From: Marinomonas algarum
GTDB lineage: Bacteria > Pseudomonadota > Gammaproteobacteria > Pseudomonadales > Marinomonadaceae
Reading direction: 5' to 3'
DNA length: 64,000 nucleotides
Assembly (NCBI RefSeq): GCF_020532605.1
Contig: NZ_JAJATW010000003.1
Location: 181,015-245,014 of the forward strand
Positions 48,701 to 58,226 of this stretch are shown here, piece by piece (position 1 is the first letter of the stretch; each line of letters begins with the position of its first letter). The position numbers and the translations under genes are program-made. The notes beneath the pieces were generated by a model. The model saw nothing but the letters and a program-made list of their open reading frames with translations. It ran no database searches and was not told where the DNA came from.

Positions 48701-49113
48701 TTCGTTCAACTGGACGCAAAGGCGAATACGTGGGTGCCGTGCGCTATAAAGCCTGGGCGCCACCGTCGGCCTTGCACCCTACTTTGGGCACAGACACGCC
48801 ATTGATTTTTGATCTGATCGATACTTGGAACGGCATGTCGGTTGGCGGTTGTACTTATCATGTGTCCCACCCTGGTGGCCGTACTTATGACAATGTACCG
48901 GTGAACAGTAACGAAGCCGAAGCACGTCGGGTGAATCGTTTCTGGGATCATGGCTTTACCCAAGGGCCTTTGTCTCCACCACCGGAATTCAGTGCATTGC
49001 GCGCTTTTTATCCGAATAATGAAGGCCCAAAAGCCATGTCACCACCGGCAGAAGAGCCAATGAATGAATATCCTCATACATTAGACCTAAGGAAGCAGTA
49101 TACTGTGCTCTAA
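45754..49113 (+). CDS. Transglutaminase-DUF2126 (putative amidoligase) fusion protein
   Basis: A 1119-residue protein. Residues 1-85 are the beta-rich transglutaminase N-terminal domain. Residues about 150-255 are a papain-like core with Cys180 (KKGSCRDTSWLL), His229 (DLHAWCEVYLP) and Asp245 (VGLDPTSG). From about residue 325 the rest is DUF2126, seen in LTMGGEPTFVSIDDM, RHTGTGGGNHVTLGG and EFRGFEMPPHPHMSL, a family annotated as a putative amidoligase of the glutamine synthetase type. It would cleave or transfer peptide amides and also form them. No signal peptide. Confidence 0.9.
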   Translation: MTIRVAIQHKTTYEFDRFINVAPHVLRLQPAAHSRTKIHAYSLQVLPETHFINVQQDPFGNFQTRLVFPEKTNKLEFYVEVIADMTVINPFDFFVESYAEEFPFAYKKELKKELDPYLQVTESCPLLDKWLSTVDRKNTPINDFLVAINSRLAADIGYGIRLEPGVQTCEETLTLKKGSCRDTSWLLVQILRSLGLAARFASGYLVQLTSDVKALDGPSGPEEDFTDLHAWCEVYLPGAGWVGLDPTSGLFAGEGHIPLACTPEPASAAPITGFIDECECEFSYTNIVTRIHEDPRVTKPYADGEWDTIKALGYAVDEQLEEDDVRLTMGGEPTFVSIDDMDSEQWNTGALGAEKLKLAKDLLLKMKQEFGANGLLHYGQGKWYPGEEVPRWALGCFWRTDGEALWDDPKYLARVDKNYQHTIKDAQAFGELLCDKLALDKQYLQSTYEDTLYYLWMEQSLPVDADPRKADLKDDLERRRLAKLLNRGLSTTTGFVLPLEFDTVNERWDSSLWPMRSDVITLIPGDSPMGYRLPLNALPAQAEEDRIPERDPFDPRQPLASKKDNPVLDSVAKQHFAKKPTHPKPAPEKTLKNVIRTTLCIEPRDGRLHVFMPPMTHLEHFVDVLAQLESVAKTLDLPIVIEGYEPPKDPRLQKFLITPDPGVIEVNIHPAASWKELVHNTETLYHQAYLSRLGAEKFMLDGRHTGTGGGNHVTLGGRTPADSPLLRRPELLQSLVTFWQHHPGLSYLFSGMFIGPTSQAPRPDEGRDEALYEMEIAFQNMPEGLVDEPWLADRLMRNLLVDITGNTHRSEFCIDKLYAAGSASGRQGLLEFRGFEMPPHPHMSLVQMLLLRCLVARFWKEPYKKPLVRWGTSLHDKFMLPHFVWQDVKEVVADLQRHGFPFKLEWLAPFEEFRFPHYGRQQIDDMEIELRWAIEPWHVLGEEITGSGTARYVDSSVERLQVKLSGLTDNRYVLSCNGRRVPIRSTGRKGEYVGAVRYKAWAPPSALHPTLGTDTPLIFDLIDTWNGMSVGGCTYHVSHPGGRTYDNVPVNSNEAEARRVNRFWDHGFTQGPLSPPPEFSALRAFYPNNEGPKAMSPPAEEPMNEYPHTLDLRKQYTVL

Positions 49114-49141
49114 TAATTCATTTTTTAGGCTCAGTAACCTT

Positions 49142-51721
49142 ATGCAACTTCAAACAGGGACTTTTGTAGCGTCGGTTGAGGATTCACAACCGACGCTCTC
49201 TTCTACCTACGAACAACCTAGAAATGCTTACGATGAAGCCTTTATGGAAGATCGCCAACCGCGTCCCCATTGGGAAATTTTATTGCGCAATATGGCAGGC
49301 TACACGGAAGAAGAAGTGCTTGATAAACAGCGCCGTGCTCAGCGTATTTTACGCGAAGACGGCGCCACCTATAACTTAACCAGCGACCCGCTGACACCCA
49401 GTGTTTGGTCGCTGGACCTTATCCCTAATATTATTCCAACCCATGAATGGCGCCTTATTGAGCAAGGCTTAACACAGCGCTCTCATCTGTTTGACTTGAT
49501 TTTAAAAGACCTCTATGGCCCGCAAGAGCTTCTAAAAAACGGCATTATTCCATCAGAAATTATTTTTAGTCATCCAGGCTTTTTACGCCAATGTCACGGT
49601 GTCAATGTGCCAGGGATTCATCATTTATTACAACATGCTGTGGATTTGGTGCGTGACCATACCGGTCAATTTCAAGTCATAGGCGACCGTACTCAGGTGC
49701 CAAACGGCGCGGGCTACGCATTAGAAAATCGCACGGTCGTATCTCGAGTCATTCCAAACAGCTTTCGCGATAGCCAAGTGCGGCGTCTGGCCGGTTTTTT
49801 CCAAGCTTTCAAAGACATGCTGACATCCTTAGCCAGCGAATGGACAGACACGCCACGTATTGTCATGTTGTCTCCTGGGGCCTTTAGCAGCACCTACTTC
49901 GAACAAGCGTACCTAGCCAACTACCTTGGCTTCCCCCTTGTTCAAGGCAGCGACTTAACCGTGCGTAATGGCGCTGTATGGATGAAATCATTGAATGGTT
50001 TGGCCCGTGTCGACGTTATCTTGCGTCGTGTTGAAGACGCCTATTGCGATCAAGCCGAGCTCAGAGCCGATTCCTTTTTGGGTGTGCCGGGGTTATTAGA
50101 AGTGGTTCGCTCTGGCAATGTGGTGTTAGCCAACCCTCTTGGCAGTGGCATCTTGGAAGCGCCTGCTCTGATAAAGTTTCTCCCTGCCATCAGTGAATTT
50201 CTGACGGGAGAAACACTCACCTTACCCTCGGTCGCTACCTGGTGGTGCGGCGATAAGGCAGACCTTGACTATGTGATCAACAACATAGCCCAACTGATTA
50301 TCAAACCCGCCATTCGCAACGCAAATAACAGCAGTGTATATGGCCATACATTAAGTGAAAAAGACAAACTCGACACCATCGAAAAAATTCAACAGAACCC
50401 TCATCTGTTCGTGGCACAAAGCTACGTACCTGGCTCTATTTCACCGGTTTGGTTAGACGGTAAAGTACAGGCTAGACCGAGCTTACTGCGTGCTTTTACC
50501 ATCGCGGGAAAAGAAGGTTATTGCGTTATGCCTGGCGGCTTATCGCGAGCGGGTGAATCAAAAACAGAAGCCATCGTATCCAATATTTCCGACTCAAAAA
50601 GTAAAGACACTTGGGTATTGGCCGCAGAGCCAGAAAAACAAGAAAGCCTCGAAAACGAACACATTATGTTACAAGACGAGGCCTTGCAGCATAACTTGCC
50701 AAGCCGTGTTGTCGAAAACTTATTTTGGATGGGGCGATACGCTGAACGCGCTGAAATCAGCATGCGTTTGTTGCGCACCCTGTTTAAACAAATGAATGGT
50801 GTTGATCCTCTACCGGAAGACTGTCATCGCTTATTGCTGGAAATGGCCTCCACACAAACAGGCTGTTTGCCCGGCTTCATGGAAGCCGACGATGAGATGT
50901 TTGCCCATCCAGAAGAAGAATTGGTGTCTATTATTACCGATGGCAATCGCGCTGGCTCCATTAAATCGAACTTACAAGCCATGCTCAGTTGCAGCGAGCA
51001 AGTCAAAGAAATGCTTTCTGCGGATACTCGCATCATTATTAATGAATTACGTGATCATATTCATGAGCTGGATAGAGCTTACACCAATGGTTTGCCGTCA
51101 GCGCCCGAAGAATCATTAGACAACCTAGTGACCTCCTTACTGGCCTTATCGGGGTTAAATCATGAGAGCATGTTACGAGGCCTGGACTGGACATTCCAAG
51201 AGATTGGCCGTCGTACCGAGCGCGCTTTACAGACTGCGACACTGTTGCGTTCTGCACTTACCACGCCCTTACCGTCTGCCTCACAACAGCAGATTCTTGA
51301 GTCGGTACTATTAAGCGTAGAAGCACTTATTTCTTTCCGCCGACGCTACCGAAATCGTGCGCGTATCGCTTACGGTTTGGATTTATTAATGATTGACGGC
51401 ACGAACCCACGCTCCCTGCTGTATCAAATTGATCAATTGCGTAAGTACACTCAAGCGTTACCACGTAATGAAACCACAACCGCAGGACTGAGCCCTGAGA
51501 ACAAAGTCATTCTACAGTCACTTTACGCCATTCAACTGGCCGATTTAGAGACATTGGCCAAAGTCGACGACGACACACAAACGCGCTACCAGCTTGAATG
51601 GCTGATGACTGAATTACTGGAGAGGTTAGAACAGTTTACCGTATTGATTAGCGACAAATATTTTGACCACACAGCAGGCCCACAGCCTTTGATGAAGTCT
51701 ATTGGAGAGTCTCGTTTATGA
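49142..51721 (+). CDS. Fusion of circularly permuted ATP-grasp and alpha-E domains
   Basis: An 859-residue protein that combines the two domains that are separate genes at 43.4-45.8 kb. Residues about 75-500 are the ATP-grasp part (HLLQHAVDLVRDHTG, MLSPGAFSSTYFEQAYLANYLGFPLVQGSDL, LIIKPAIRN, YCVMPGGLSRAGESK). Residues about 520-850 are the alpha-E part (LPSRVVENLFWMGRYAERAEISMRLLRTL). In the ATP-binding strand it has IIKPAIRNANNSS where the first copy has VVKPANESGGYG, so its glycine-rich loop is not conserved. Start ATG at 49142 has no strong ribosome site. Confidence 0.88.
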   Translation: MQLQTGTFVASVEDSQPTLSSTYEQPRNAYDEAFMEDRQPRPHWEILLRNMAGYTEEEVLDKQRRAQRILREDGATYNLTSDPLTPSVWSLDLIPNIIPTHEWRLIEQGLTQRSHLFDLILKDLYGPQELLKNGIIPSEIIFSHPGFLRQCHGVNVPGIHHLLQHAVDLVRDHTGQFQVIGDRTQVPNGAGYALENRTVVSRVIPNSFRDSQVRRLAGFFQAFKDMLTSLASEWTDTPRIVMLSPGAFSSTYFEQAYLANYLGFPLVQGSDLTVRNGAVWMKSLNGLARVDVILRRVEDAYCDQAELRADSFLGVPGLLEVVRSGNVVLANPLGSGILEAPALIKFLPAISEFLTGETLTLPSVATWWCGDKADLDYVINNIAQLIIKPAIRNANNSSVYGHTLSEKDKLDTIEKIQQNPHLFVAQSYVPGSISPVWLDGKVQARPSLLRAFTIAGKEGYCVMPGGLSRAGESKTEAIVSNISDSKSKDTWVLAAEPEKQESLENEHIMLQDEALQHNLPSRVVENLFWMGRYAERAEISMRLLRTLFKQMNGVDPLPEDCHRLLLEMASTQTGCLPGFMEADDEMFAHPEEELVSIITDGNRAGSIKSNLQAMLSCSEQVKEMLSADTRIIINELRDHIHELDRAYTNGLPSAPEESLDNLVTSLLALSGLNHESMLRGLDWTFQEIGRRTERALQTATLLRSALTTPLPSASQQQILESVLLSVEALISFRRRYRNRARIAYGLDLLMIDGTNPRSLLYQIDQLRKYTQALPRNETTTAGLSPENKVILQSLYAIQLADLETLAKVDDDTQTRYQLEWLMTELLERLEQFTVLISDKYFDHTAGPQPLMKSIGESRL

Positions 51722-52599
51722 GGTATCGTGTACGCCATATCACCGAATACACTTACGGTGCCCCTGTCAGCTTGTGCTATAACATGGCGCATTTATTGGC
51801 CAGAGACACTCAAAACCAGCGTTGTATTCATCATAAAATTCAAATTAATCCGCCTCCTGTTTATCAAAACGAAGGGGAAGATTATTTTGGCAATCAGACG
51901 TTTTATTTTTCCATTCAAGAAGCGCATAAAAAGCTGGTCATCGATGTCACAACGGATTTTGAAATCACACCATTGAACCCACTTGAATGGCAACAGCAGA
52001 ACACCACCTCTTGCGGACAGTTGCGTAGCCTATTGGCCTCACCCGACACACCGGAATTGCGTATGGCAAAAGAATTCTTACTCGACTCACCACAAATATG
52101 TCGTTCTGCTGACTTAAAAGCCTACGCTGACAGTACTTTTGCGGACGATAAGCCGTTACTGCAAGCAGCTCTGGCATTTACTCACAAAATTTTCACCGAG
52201 TTCAAATTTGACCCCACCACCACAACGGTTGCTACTCCCTTAGAGCAGGTATTAAAGCAACGCAGTGGCGTGTGTCAGGATTTTGCTCACTTGGCCATTG
52301 GTTGCTTGCGTTCTGTCGGTATCCCGGCTCGCTATATGAGTGGTTACCTAGAAACTCTGCCGCCGCCAGGGCAAGAAAAACTCGTGGGTGCCGATGCGTC
52401 CCATGCTTGGTTTGCCATTTTTATCCCAGAAATGGGCTGGGTCGAGTTTGATCCAACGAACGATGTGATGCCAAACGAGCAACATATTGTCACCGCTTGG
52501 GGACGAGATTACTCGGACGTTACGCCGCTTCAAGGTGTTATTTTTGAAGGTGGCGGTTCCCAACAGCTTGCGGTCTCCGTCGACGTTCGACGCTTATAA
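51718..52599 (+). CDS. Transglutaminase-like protein (short form)
   Basis: A 293-residue protein with an N-terminal beta domain (RYRVRHITEYTYGAPVSLCYN) and a transglutaminase core with Cys186 (RSGVCQDFAHLAIGCLRS), His229 (DASHAWFAIFIPEMG) and Asp245 (VEFDPTND). It lacks DUF2126. The ATG overlaps the stop of the fusion gene (ATGA), and a terminator follows, so it ends the operon. Confidence 0.92.
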   Translation: MRYRVRHITEYTYGAPVSLCYNMAHLLARDTQNQRCIHHKIQINPPPVYQNEGEDYFGNQTFYFSIQEAHKKLVIDVTTDFEITPLNPLEWQQQNTTSCGQLRSLLASPDTPELRMAKEFLLDSPQICRSADLKAYADSTFADDKPLLQAALAFTHKIFTEFKFDPTTTTVATPLEQVLKQRSGVCQDFAHLAIGCLRSVGIPARYMSGYLETLPPPGQEKLVGADASHAWFAIFIPEMGWVEFDPTNDVMPNEQHIVTAWGRDYSDVTPLQGVIFEGGGSQQLAVSVDVRRL

Positions 52600-52622
52600 A
52601 CCATCATTTATGCCGCTACTAG

Positions 52623-52652
52623 GACCGAGATGCTCTGCGTCTCGGTCTTTTT
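52623..52652 (+). terminator. Terminator of the ATP-grasp/transglutaminase operon
   Basis: Eight-base stem GACCGAGA / TCTCGGTC around a nine-base loop, followed by five T. It lies 24 bases after the last transglutaminase gene. Confidence 0.9.
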
Positions 52653-52782
52653 ATTCGTACATTTATTGCACAACCCGCCGCGCACGTAGCATGTAAGGTC
52701 GATATAGGGTAAGCTTCGCAAAATTCTTGCATGCCCTGACCTTTCAGCTTTGCGCCTGCCTATATAACACACGAGAACATCT

Positions 52783-54192
52783 ATGAGTTTCAGCAATCTT
52801 GGGCTTTCTGCCCCTATTTTAAAAGCCATTGAAGACCAAGGCTACACCAAGCCATCCGCCATTCAAGAGCAAGCTATTCCTGCCATTCTTGACGGACAAG
52901 ACGTCATGGCCGCAGCGCAAACAGGAACAGGTAAAACAGCAGGCTTCACCCTGCCGCTCTTGGAGAGATTAAATCAAGGCGAGCATGCACAAAACAACCA
53001 AGTACGTGCCCTTGTTCTCACACCAACCCGTGAACTCGCAGCACAGGTCGCAGAAAGCGTTAAAAACTATGGCCAACATTTGTCATTAAAATCCACTGTG
53101 GTGTTTGGCGGTGTCAAAATTAACCCCCAAATGATGGCATTGCGTCGCGGTGCCGACATTCTTATTGCAACGCCTGGTCGTATGATGGATTTGTACAACC
53201 AAAAAGCCGTACGCTTCGATAAACTTGAAGTTTTGGTGCTGGATGAAGCCGACCGCATGCTGGACATGGGCTTTATTCATGACATCAAAAAAATCTTGGC
53301 TATTTTGCCGAAGAAGCGCCAAAACTTATTGTTTTCAGCGACATTTTCCCCTGAAATTCGCCAACTTGCCAAAGGCTTGGTTAACAACCCTATTGAAATA
53401 TCCGTCACGCCACGTAACGCTACCGCCGTGTCTGTTGAGCAATGGTTACACCCAGTTGATAAAAAGCGTAAGACCGAGCTTTTGATTAAGTTAGTTAAAG
53501 AAGGTCGTTGGGATCAAGCACTGGTATTTTCTCGCACCAAGCATGGTGCCAATAAGATCACTAAATTGTTAGAAGACGCCGGCATTCGCGCCAGTGCGAT
53601 TCATGGCAATAAGAGCCAAGGCGCACGAACACGCGCCTTGTCGGACTTTAAAGAAGGTCGTATTCGTATTCTTGTCGCCACTGACATTGCTGCTCGTGGT
53701 CTAGACATCGAGCAACTGCCTCATGTGGTTAACTTTGATTTGCCTGATGTGGCAGAAGATTATGTCCACCGTATTGGTCGAACAGGACGTGCCGGCGCAA
53801 CAGGTAAAGCGATATCTCTTGTCGCTGCGGATGAGTTAGATCAACTTCGTGCGATCGAACGTCTAACGCAAAAGCTTATCGAGCGTCGCTATGATGATGA
53901 CTTTATGCCGACTCATATGTTGCCTGATACTACCCTCGATACACGTCCTATCAAGCCCAACAAACCGAAAAAGCCGAAAGCACCGAGAGATCAAAACAAC
54001 GCTCCTCGTGGCAATGGGGGCAAACAAGGCAGCAACAGTAATAGAACAGGGAACGCACCAAAATCCGGTAACCGTCGCCCTAGCAGTGATAAAGCGTCGC
54101 CTGTCAAAGCAGACATGACCCCAGGACAAGGATTGCGCAGTAAGCCTCTGGCCCCTGCACGTCGTAATCGCCGTCCAGCGAAACAAGACTAA
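52783..54192 (+). CDS. rhlE: DEAD-box RNA helicase, RhlE type
   Basis: A 469-residue ATP-dependent RNA helicase. Motifs in order: Q-motif region [36 protein letters not shown] ([13 protein letters not shown]), SAT and [10 protein letters not shown]. The C-terminal 90 residues are Lys/Pro/Asn/Arg-rich and disordered, as in RhlE proteins. It likely acts in ribosome assembly or RNA decay. It is a single gene with terminators on both sides. Confidence 0.93.
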   Translation: MSFSNLGLSAPILKAIEDQGYTKPSAIQEQAIPAILDGQDVMAAAQTGTGKTAGFTLPLLERLNQGEHAQNNQVRALVLTPTRELAAQVAESVKNYGQHLSLKSTVVFGGVKINPQMMALRRGADILIATPGRMMDLYNQKAVRFDKLEVLVLDEADRMLDMGFIHDIKKILAILPKKRQNLLFSATFSPEIRQLAKGLVNNPIEISVTPRNATAVSVEQWLHPVDKKRKTELLIKLVKEGRWDQALVFSRTKHGANKITKLLEDAGIRASAIHGNKSQGARTRALSDFKEGRIRILVATDIAARGLDIEQLPHVVNFDLPDVAEDYVHRIGRTGRAGATGKAISLVAADELDQLRAIERLTQKLIERRYDDDFMPTHMLPDTTLDTRPIKPNKPKKPKAPRDQNNAPRGNGGKQGSNSNRTGNAPKSGNRRPSSDKASPVKADMTPGQGLRSKPLAPARRNRRPAKQD

Positions 54193-54207
54193 GCGCTCTC
54201 CTCTAAC

Positions 54208-54246
54208 AAAAATGCCATTCATCTTATCGTAATGAATGGCATTTTT
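54208..54246. terminator. Bidirectional terminator after rhlE
   Basis: A perfect 15-base stem AAAAATGCCATTCAT with its complement, around a nine-base loop, with A- and T-runs at its ends. It separates the convergent rhlE and chemoreceptor genes. Confidence 0.9.
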
Positions 54247-54275
54247 CGTTTTTAGCACACGCTCCGACAATACGC

Positions 54276-56267
54276 CTACTTCAATGTATAAGACGAGATT
54301 TCTTTTAGCACATTATCAAAACGCTGTTTCGCCTGATCGGCCCCATCATCTGTCTTGTTGACCATCTCCAAAATTCGTTCTGAACGTTGGCTGACGTTTT
54401 GGATATTTTTATTAATTTCTTCAGATACTTGGGATTGCTCTTCTGATGAGGTCGCGACGCGCTCAATGGTCATGGCCAGTTCGGCGATTGAATCGAATAA
54501 GCCCTGCATCATCGCTACATTATCTGTCACAACATGGGAGGTATCTGTTGCCATATTGGCACATTGCCCCATAGACGTCAGAGCACTTTTTCCAGAGTCC
54601 ACCAGCGACTCTATCATAGCGCGAATTTCATCGGTTGAGTTTTGGGTACGTTGAGCCAAGGTTCTCACTTCATCAGCAACAACAGCAAACCCTCGCCCCT
54701 GTTCACCCGCACGTGCTGCTTCGATCGCCGCATTAAGTGCTAATAAGTTCGTTTGCTCAGCAATCGATTCGATCGTTTGTAAAATGGTACTGATCTCTTC
54801 AGTGTGCTCAGTAACCGATTGGACCGCTTTGTAACCCCCTTCTACTTCAGACGATAATTGTGCAATCGAGTGAAGAATGGTCTGCATACGCTCTGAACCT
54901 TGTGTACTTTCTGCTCGGATACTTTCCGTCGCCTGCGCAGAGGACTGCATATCTTGGGAGATTGTATTACTGGTCAAAGACATCTCTTCCACTGCTGATG
55001 CCATCAAGTCCGTTTGATCAAACTGTTGTCGCGTTTCCTGTACAGCGCTTTGAGAAAAATCGCCCAACGCCGTCATGCTGTTTTTAGATTCCGATGCCAT
55101 GTCCATCATCAACCCAAAAGAGCGGCGCAAATGATCAAGGTGAATATTTAAGTAGCCAATGATTTCACCCAGTTCGTCTGATGACGTATTTTCAATACGA
55201 CCCACCAAGTTTCGCTCTGATGATACATTCGATAATGCCTGACTAATGTCACGTACACGCTTAGTTAAGGAGCGAGATAAGCGATAAGCCAACAGCATAA
55301 TAGGTGAAATCAATACAATAAAACCGATCACTAGACCATTTCGATACCACTGACTTTGAGACACTAAATCTGCACTCAATGTCTGTATGTTACCGCTAAT
55401 GTCGTCAGCGGCTTTTTTGATTAGACCAATTTTAACGGTGGCTAATTCGAACCAACGACTTGGACCTTGTACTGACGAGACATCCGTCATTGCTAAGAAG
55501 CCATCTGTGGCCTGATTGACTGCTTGCCACTGATCATCCTGAGTCAATGCCGCCAACATGGCTTTTTGTTGATCCGAAGCAATCATATTAAAATGTTCAG
55601 ATTGATGACGCTCACTTTCAACAAATGCCGCTATTTGAGATTGACGTTTTAGCGTTGTCGTTTGCGCCATATACACACCATTTAGCGCACCACGGTACTG
55701 ACCCACTCGCTCTTTCATCCATAACAAACTCAGGCGCGTTTCAAGTGTCTTGGCGATATCACGATGACGAATGTCTAAAATCACCCTTTCTATCGCGTTT
55801 AACGACTGGCGGTTGACCTCAGAATAATAGTCAAAGGCGCCATTATTCGTATCCAGTCGATCCACTTTTTGTCGTATCGCTTGCTTGTCTTTTAAAGAAG
55901 ACAGAACCGATGATCGCAAGTCATTAAGCTGTTCAGCGGTTAACTGCTCAAATTCAGAAGGTGAAACCTCACGCAACACCGCTTCGGCCTGATCCGCTGC
56001 CTTCCTTTGTGCCGCTAAAGCACGGCCACCATTGCTTCCCTTACTGCCTAAAAAACCGGCGCTTAGTCCTCGCTCAACAGCAAAATTGTGCGCCACGTCA
56101 TCAAACATGGATGACAGCTTTACCATGTCCGCAGCAGCAAGCCCTTCTTCCACTTTTTTATTGAGGTCGCTCACTAATAAAAAAACAAGAATAATCGCAA
56201 ATAAAGAGGGTAAAATCCCCACTATGGCAATGGAATGAGATACTTTAAGTTTAGAAAAAATAGCCAT
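54276..56267 (-). CDS. Methyl-accepting chemotaxis protein with NIT sensor domain
   Basis: A 663-residue chemoreceptor. Membrane helix 1 (about residues 12-30) is followed by a periplasmic NIT-type domain, recognised by [32 protein letters not shown] second helix ([21 protein letters not shown]) leads to HAMP. The cytoplasmic hairpin tip reads [36 protein letters not shown] domains are predicted nitrate/nitrite sensors, but the ligand here is unproven. Confidence 0.92.
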   Translation of the reverse strand: MAIFSKLKVSHSIAIVGILPSLFAIILVFLLVSDLNKKVEEGLAAADMVKLSSMFDDVAHNFAVERGLSAGFLGSKGSNGGRALAAQRKAADQAEAVLREVSPSEFEQLTAEQLNDLRSSVLSSLKDKQAIRQKVDRLDTNNGAFDYYSEVNRQSLNAIERVILDIRHRDIAKTLETRLSLLWMKERVGQYRGALNGVYMAQTTTLKRQSQIAAFVESERHQSEHFNMIASDQQKAMLAALTQDDQWQAVNQATDGFLAMTDVSSVQGPSRWFELATVKIGLIKKAADDISGNIQTLSADLVSQSQWYRNGLVIGFIVLISPIMLLAYRLSRSLTKRVRDISQALSNVSSERNLVGRIENTSSDELGEIIGYLNIHLDHLRRSFGLMMDMASESKNSMTALGDFSQSAVQETRQQFDQTDLMASAVEEMSLTSNTISQDMQSSAQATESIRAESTQGSERMQTILHSIAQLSSEVEGGYKAVQSVTEHTEEISTILQTIESIAEQTNLLALNAAIEAARAGEQGRGFAVVADEVRTLAQRTQNSTDEIRAMIESLVDSGKSALTSMGQCANMATDTSHVVTDNVAMMQGLFDSIAELAMTIERVATSSEEQSQVSEEINKNIQNVSQRSERILEMVNKTDDGADQAKQRFDNVLKEISSYTLK

Positions 56268-56336
56268 GGTGGTCTCCGATTTTTAGGGGTGCTGTGATCA
56301 TATCATTAGTTCATGAAACAAGGAAAAAATGCACAA

Positions 56337-58037
56337 CTAATACAGATCACAATGCAAGCAAGCACCCAGTACATCGGCATCAAACTGCGCTTCAAGCACC
56401 TTAATGACTTGTTCACCAAAACCAAGACGACTGCCACATACATAGATCTGGGCACCTTTTTGATTAACCCATTCTTGTAGCCTCTCAGACTGTTGGTACA
56501 GAATGTCTTGAACATAACACTGATGGCTACGAGACCAAGCCTTATCAATGTGCGTCAACAAGCCCTCAGCCTGAAAACGCTCAAAGTCTTCCCCAAAATA
56601 GTCGTCATATTGCGCATACTGCTCTCCAAAAATCAGCCAATGCTCACACTGAGACTGCCACTGTTGCTTTTGTTGCAAAAAGCCACGAAAGGGTGCCACA
56701 CCTGTTCCGGCGGCAATCATAATAAGAGGGACATCCTGATGGAGACGAAAGGACTCATGAACGCGCAACTGAGCTTGTATGGTATCGCCCTTCGCTAAGC
56801 GACATAAATACCCCGAGCCATTTCCTAATGAACCATCCGCTCGGCAATGCTGACGAACGAGTAAGCTCAAAGTGCTTTCTTGGTGAGACGCAATGGAATA
56901 GAGACGCTCATGAATCGGAGACAGCCTATCCACCAGTGCTTGTGGTGTCGGTGCTGTTTCATCACTCCAATCAAGTGTTAACAAGGCATCCAATAAGGTC
57001 GTCGATTGCCCTTCTAATAGAACATTGTCCGTTTCATGCCAACCGTTTTCTAAAATACGCTTTCGGCATTCTAATGGCGATATCTCTGGATAAACCGCCA
57101 GCAAGTCTCCCGCACTGTATTCCATATGCTCCCCTCGAAAATGAAGCACATGAGCGGCTCTGTCCTCACGTGGCGCATTGACCTGCTGATTGTCTTGCAC
57201 CGTCAAGGTCGTCATCGCGATTTCCAAAGGATCGGCAGAGGCACCCACTAAAGCACCCACCTGTTGCCACCAGCATTCGATACTGTGCTTATTCATTTTA
57301 TCGACTTCATGTACGGGCAATAAGGAATTGAATCCTCTTTTTTCCATCAAGGAGGATAATTGATGACCAAAAGCACAAAAACGCGGATAACTGCGGTCAC
57401 CTAATGCCAACACAGCAAACATGGGCGCGTCTGCTTTTGGTTGTCCCTTTGAATCCTTTAACTCTTTTAACTCTCTTAACAAAGCCTGAGCACTGTCCGG
57501 TGGCGCCCCCTCACCACACGTACTCACAACAAAAAAGACCCGTTGATACTGATGTATTTGCTCAATACTTAACGTTGAAATACAACGCACATCAAGCAGA
57601 GTATGGGCCATTCGATACAATTGCTCAGCCAACTGACGAGCACTGCCAGTCTGGCTAGCGTAGGTGATAAGAGTCGTTCTTGGTGTGTTTCTCGTTTTTT
57701 GAAGGCGTATGGAAGCAATCCAAACACCGCCAATTAAAAAAGCCAGCACCAACACACTGACGGCTAATACTGAGAGTATCTTAAATAGGAAAATATCTAA
57801 GGTTGAAAAACGGTGCAGTAGCGTATTTTGGTGTAAGACAAAGCACCCAACCTCTTCTGAGCAATGCAGAGTATAAGCGCCCAAACTCATACCGTTTTCC
57901 ATTACCCACGACTCTGTCGACAGGGTGACATCAGGATACCCAAGTAATAATAAGCCCATGCCATATAAAAGAGCAAAAACACCCATTGCCCATAAAAAAT
58001 ACAAGAGCGGCTTGACTAACATCGGCAACACAGACAA
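56337..58037 (-). CDS. Membrane-anchored flavodoxin/FNR-type reductase (sulfite reductase flavoprotein-like)
   Basis: A 566-residue diflavin reductase with two N-terminal membrane helices (about 8-30 and 82-108). A flavodoxin domain follows (TLITYASQTGSARQLAEQLY, VVSTCGEGAPPDSA, LGDRSYPRFC), then an FAD domain (ERLYSIAS) and an NAD(P)H domain (AAGTGVAPFRGFLQQ, VCGSRLGFGEQV). It should pass NAD(P)H electrons to a membrane or periplasmic acceptor. The start is uncertain: AGGGGAGG lies nine bases before TTG at 58037, while ATG at 58022 has none. It is divergent from the PepSY-type gene across a Fur box. Confidence 0.85.
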   Translation of the reverse strand: MSVLPMLVKPLLYFLWAMGVFALLYGMGLLLLGYPDVTLSTESWVMENGMSLGAYTLHCSEEVGCFVLHQNTLLHRFSTLDIFLFKILSVLAVSVLVLAFLIGGVWIASIRLQKTRNTPRTTLITYASQTGSARQLAEQLYRMAHTLLDVRCISTLSIEQIHQYQRVFFVVSTCGEGAPPDSAQALLRELKELKDSKGQPKADAPMFAVLALGDRSYPRFCAFGHQLSSLMEKRGFNSLLPVHEVDKMNKHSIECWWQQVGALVGASADPLEIAMTTLTVQDNQQVNAPREDRAAHVLHFRGEHMEYSAGDLLAVYPEISPLECRKRILENGWHETDNVLLEGQSTTLLDALLTLDWSDETAPTPQALVDRLSPIHERLYSIASHQESTLSLLVRQHCRADGSLGNGSGYLCRLAKGDTIQAQLRVHESFRLHQDVPLIMIAAGTGVAPFRGFLQQKQQWQSQCEHWLIFGEQYAQYDDYFGEDFERFQAEGLLTHIDKAWSRSHQCYVQDILYQQSERLQEWVNQKGAQIYVCGSRLGFGEQVIKVLEAQFDADVLGACLHCDLY

Positions 58038-58120
58038 AGGCGAACACCTCCCCTTACACAACAATCGTCGCTCCTGAAAACCCTCAAGGTGATCAAAACC
58101 TATTCAAAAACATAAAATCA

Positions 58121-58135
58121 TGAGAATAGTTATCA
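58121..58135. promoter_or_regulatory. Fur box in the divergent promoter region
   Basis: TGAGAATAGTTATCA matches the 7-1-7 Fur consensus TGATAATNATTATCA at 12 of 14 informative positions. It overlaps the likely -10 of the reductase promoter and lies just upstream of the PepSY-side promoter, so one bound repressor could close both. This points to iron-responsive control of both transcription units. Confidence 0.75.
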
Positions 58136-58140
58136 TTGTA
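58135..58140 (-). promoter_or_regulatory. Candidate -10 of the reductase promoter
   Basis: TACAAT on the minus strand, 5 of 6, with a weak -35 (TCGCTA, 3 of 6) at 17 bases. It touches the end of the Fur box. Confidence 0.45.
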
Positions 58141-58170
58141 TTGCAAAAAACCATCGATAGCGATTACCAT
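58141..58170 (+). promoter_or_regulatory. Candidate promoter of the PepSY-DUF2271-DUF4198-ABC operon
   Basis: -35 TTGCAA (58141-58146, 4 of 6), 18-base spacer, -10 TACCAT (58165-58170, 4 of 6). The -10 lies in a near-palindrome GATTACCATATGGCAATC (58162-58179); a second palindrome GTAATAATTAC stands at 58191-58201. Confidence 0.4.
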
Positions 58171-58226
58171 ATGGCAATCAATTACATTAAGTAATAATTA
58201 CCATTTAACTTTCATTTGTGAGTCTA

